This document shows, one piece after another, positions 5,259 to 5,266 of a DNA stretch of 5,266 bases. The notes below the pieces were generated by a model, which saw only the letters and a list, made by a program, of their open reading frames with translations, was not told the DNA's origin and did not search any database. Every line of letters starts with the position of its first letter. Position 1 is the first letter of the stretch. Source of the DNA: Nitrospirota bacterium (GTDB lineage Bacteria > Nitrospirota > Thermodesulfovibrionia > Thermodesulfovibrionales > JdFR-88); contig JAKAEG010000238.1 in the NCBI GenBank assembly GCA_021819985.1, forward strand, positions 1 to 5,266, read 5' to 3'. The position numbers and the translations under genes are program-made.

Positions 5259-5266
5259 TTTATTCA

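Larger units (their letters stand above)
5104..5266. other. Non-coding region between the transposon remnant and the right edge
   Basis: These 163 bases are AT-rich and hold no convincing gene on either strand. The first part carries the ATGGAAAGT repeats and the presumed transposon end (to ~5139). The rest (5140-5266) probably is the leader of a gene beyond the edge. It contains GTTGAATCAAC (5188-5198, a 5-bp inverted repeat around one base) and TATATT (5206-5211), a possible -10 without a good -35. There is no sign of istB or leuA sequence resuming here. Confidence 0.5.

Noticed and set aside
5138..5266. Plus-strand open frame of 43 codons running to the edge
   Set aside because: It has no start codon with a ribosome binding site, no recognisable motif, and the strong GGAGG near its end points to a gene starting later. 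A 43-codon gap between stops is not unusual.
1..5266. CRISPR array, toxin-antitoxin pair, retron or defence system
   Set aside because: No regularly spaced repeats, no small gene pair and no reverse transcriptase or nuclease motifs were seen. Every coding segment fits the sigma factor, leuA or transposition families.

Overview
The window carries the last ~84 bases of a 23S rRNA gene, an intact housekeeping sigma-factor gene (rpoD), and then about 3.5 kb of decayed mobile DNA sitting in the stump of a leucine-biosynthesis gene. It is bacterial chromosome. The sigma factor is of the sigma-70/RpoD type with region 1.1 and a short non-conserved region. The wording of its region 1.2 (YFHSMG) and the moderate GC content suggest a Nitrospirota or Desulfobacterota-like lineage, but that is a weak inference from memory.

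Layout. 1-84: 23S rRNA 3' end, + strand. 85-234: a spacer with no 5S rRNA and a likely extended -10 promoter. 235-1650: rpoD from a TTG start. 1666-1700: a strong hairpin terminator, placed between rpoD and a convergent gene. 1739-1921: the last ~60 codons of a long-form 2-isopropylmalate synthase gene (leuA), - strand. The leuA homology stops at base 1921, and an IS21-type terminal sequence beginning TGT starts at 1922. 1922 to ~3658: an IS21-family element with istA (two apparent frameshifts) and istB (large internal deletion, Walker A lost, 3' end cut off). ~3657-5139: part of a second transposon of the Mu/TniA-TniB type, read on the - strand. It holds an intact AAA+ ATPase gene and the 3' part of its DDE transposase gene, which is cut off just before the catalytic Glu motif at a perfect 32-bp palindrome (5072-5103). 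5104-5266: non-coding, ending in a good Shine-Dalgarno sequence placed for a gene starting at or just after the right edge.

The simplest history is serial insertion and decay: IS21 into leuA, the second transposon into istB, then deletions and frameshifts. The ATPase is the only mobile-element gene still apparently intact. I did not find a convincing new biological system. The parts most worth a second look are the palindrome at the transposase break, the isolated intact ATPase, and the 23S-rpoD junction with no 5S gene.
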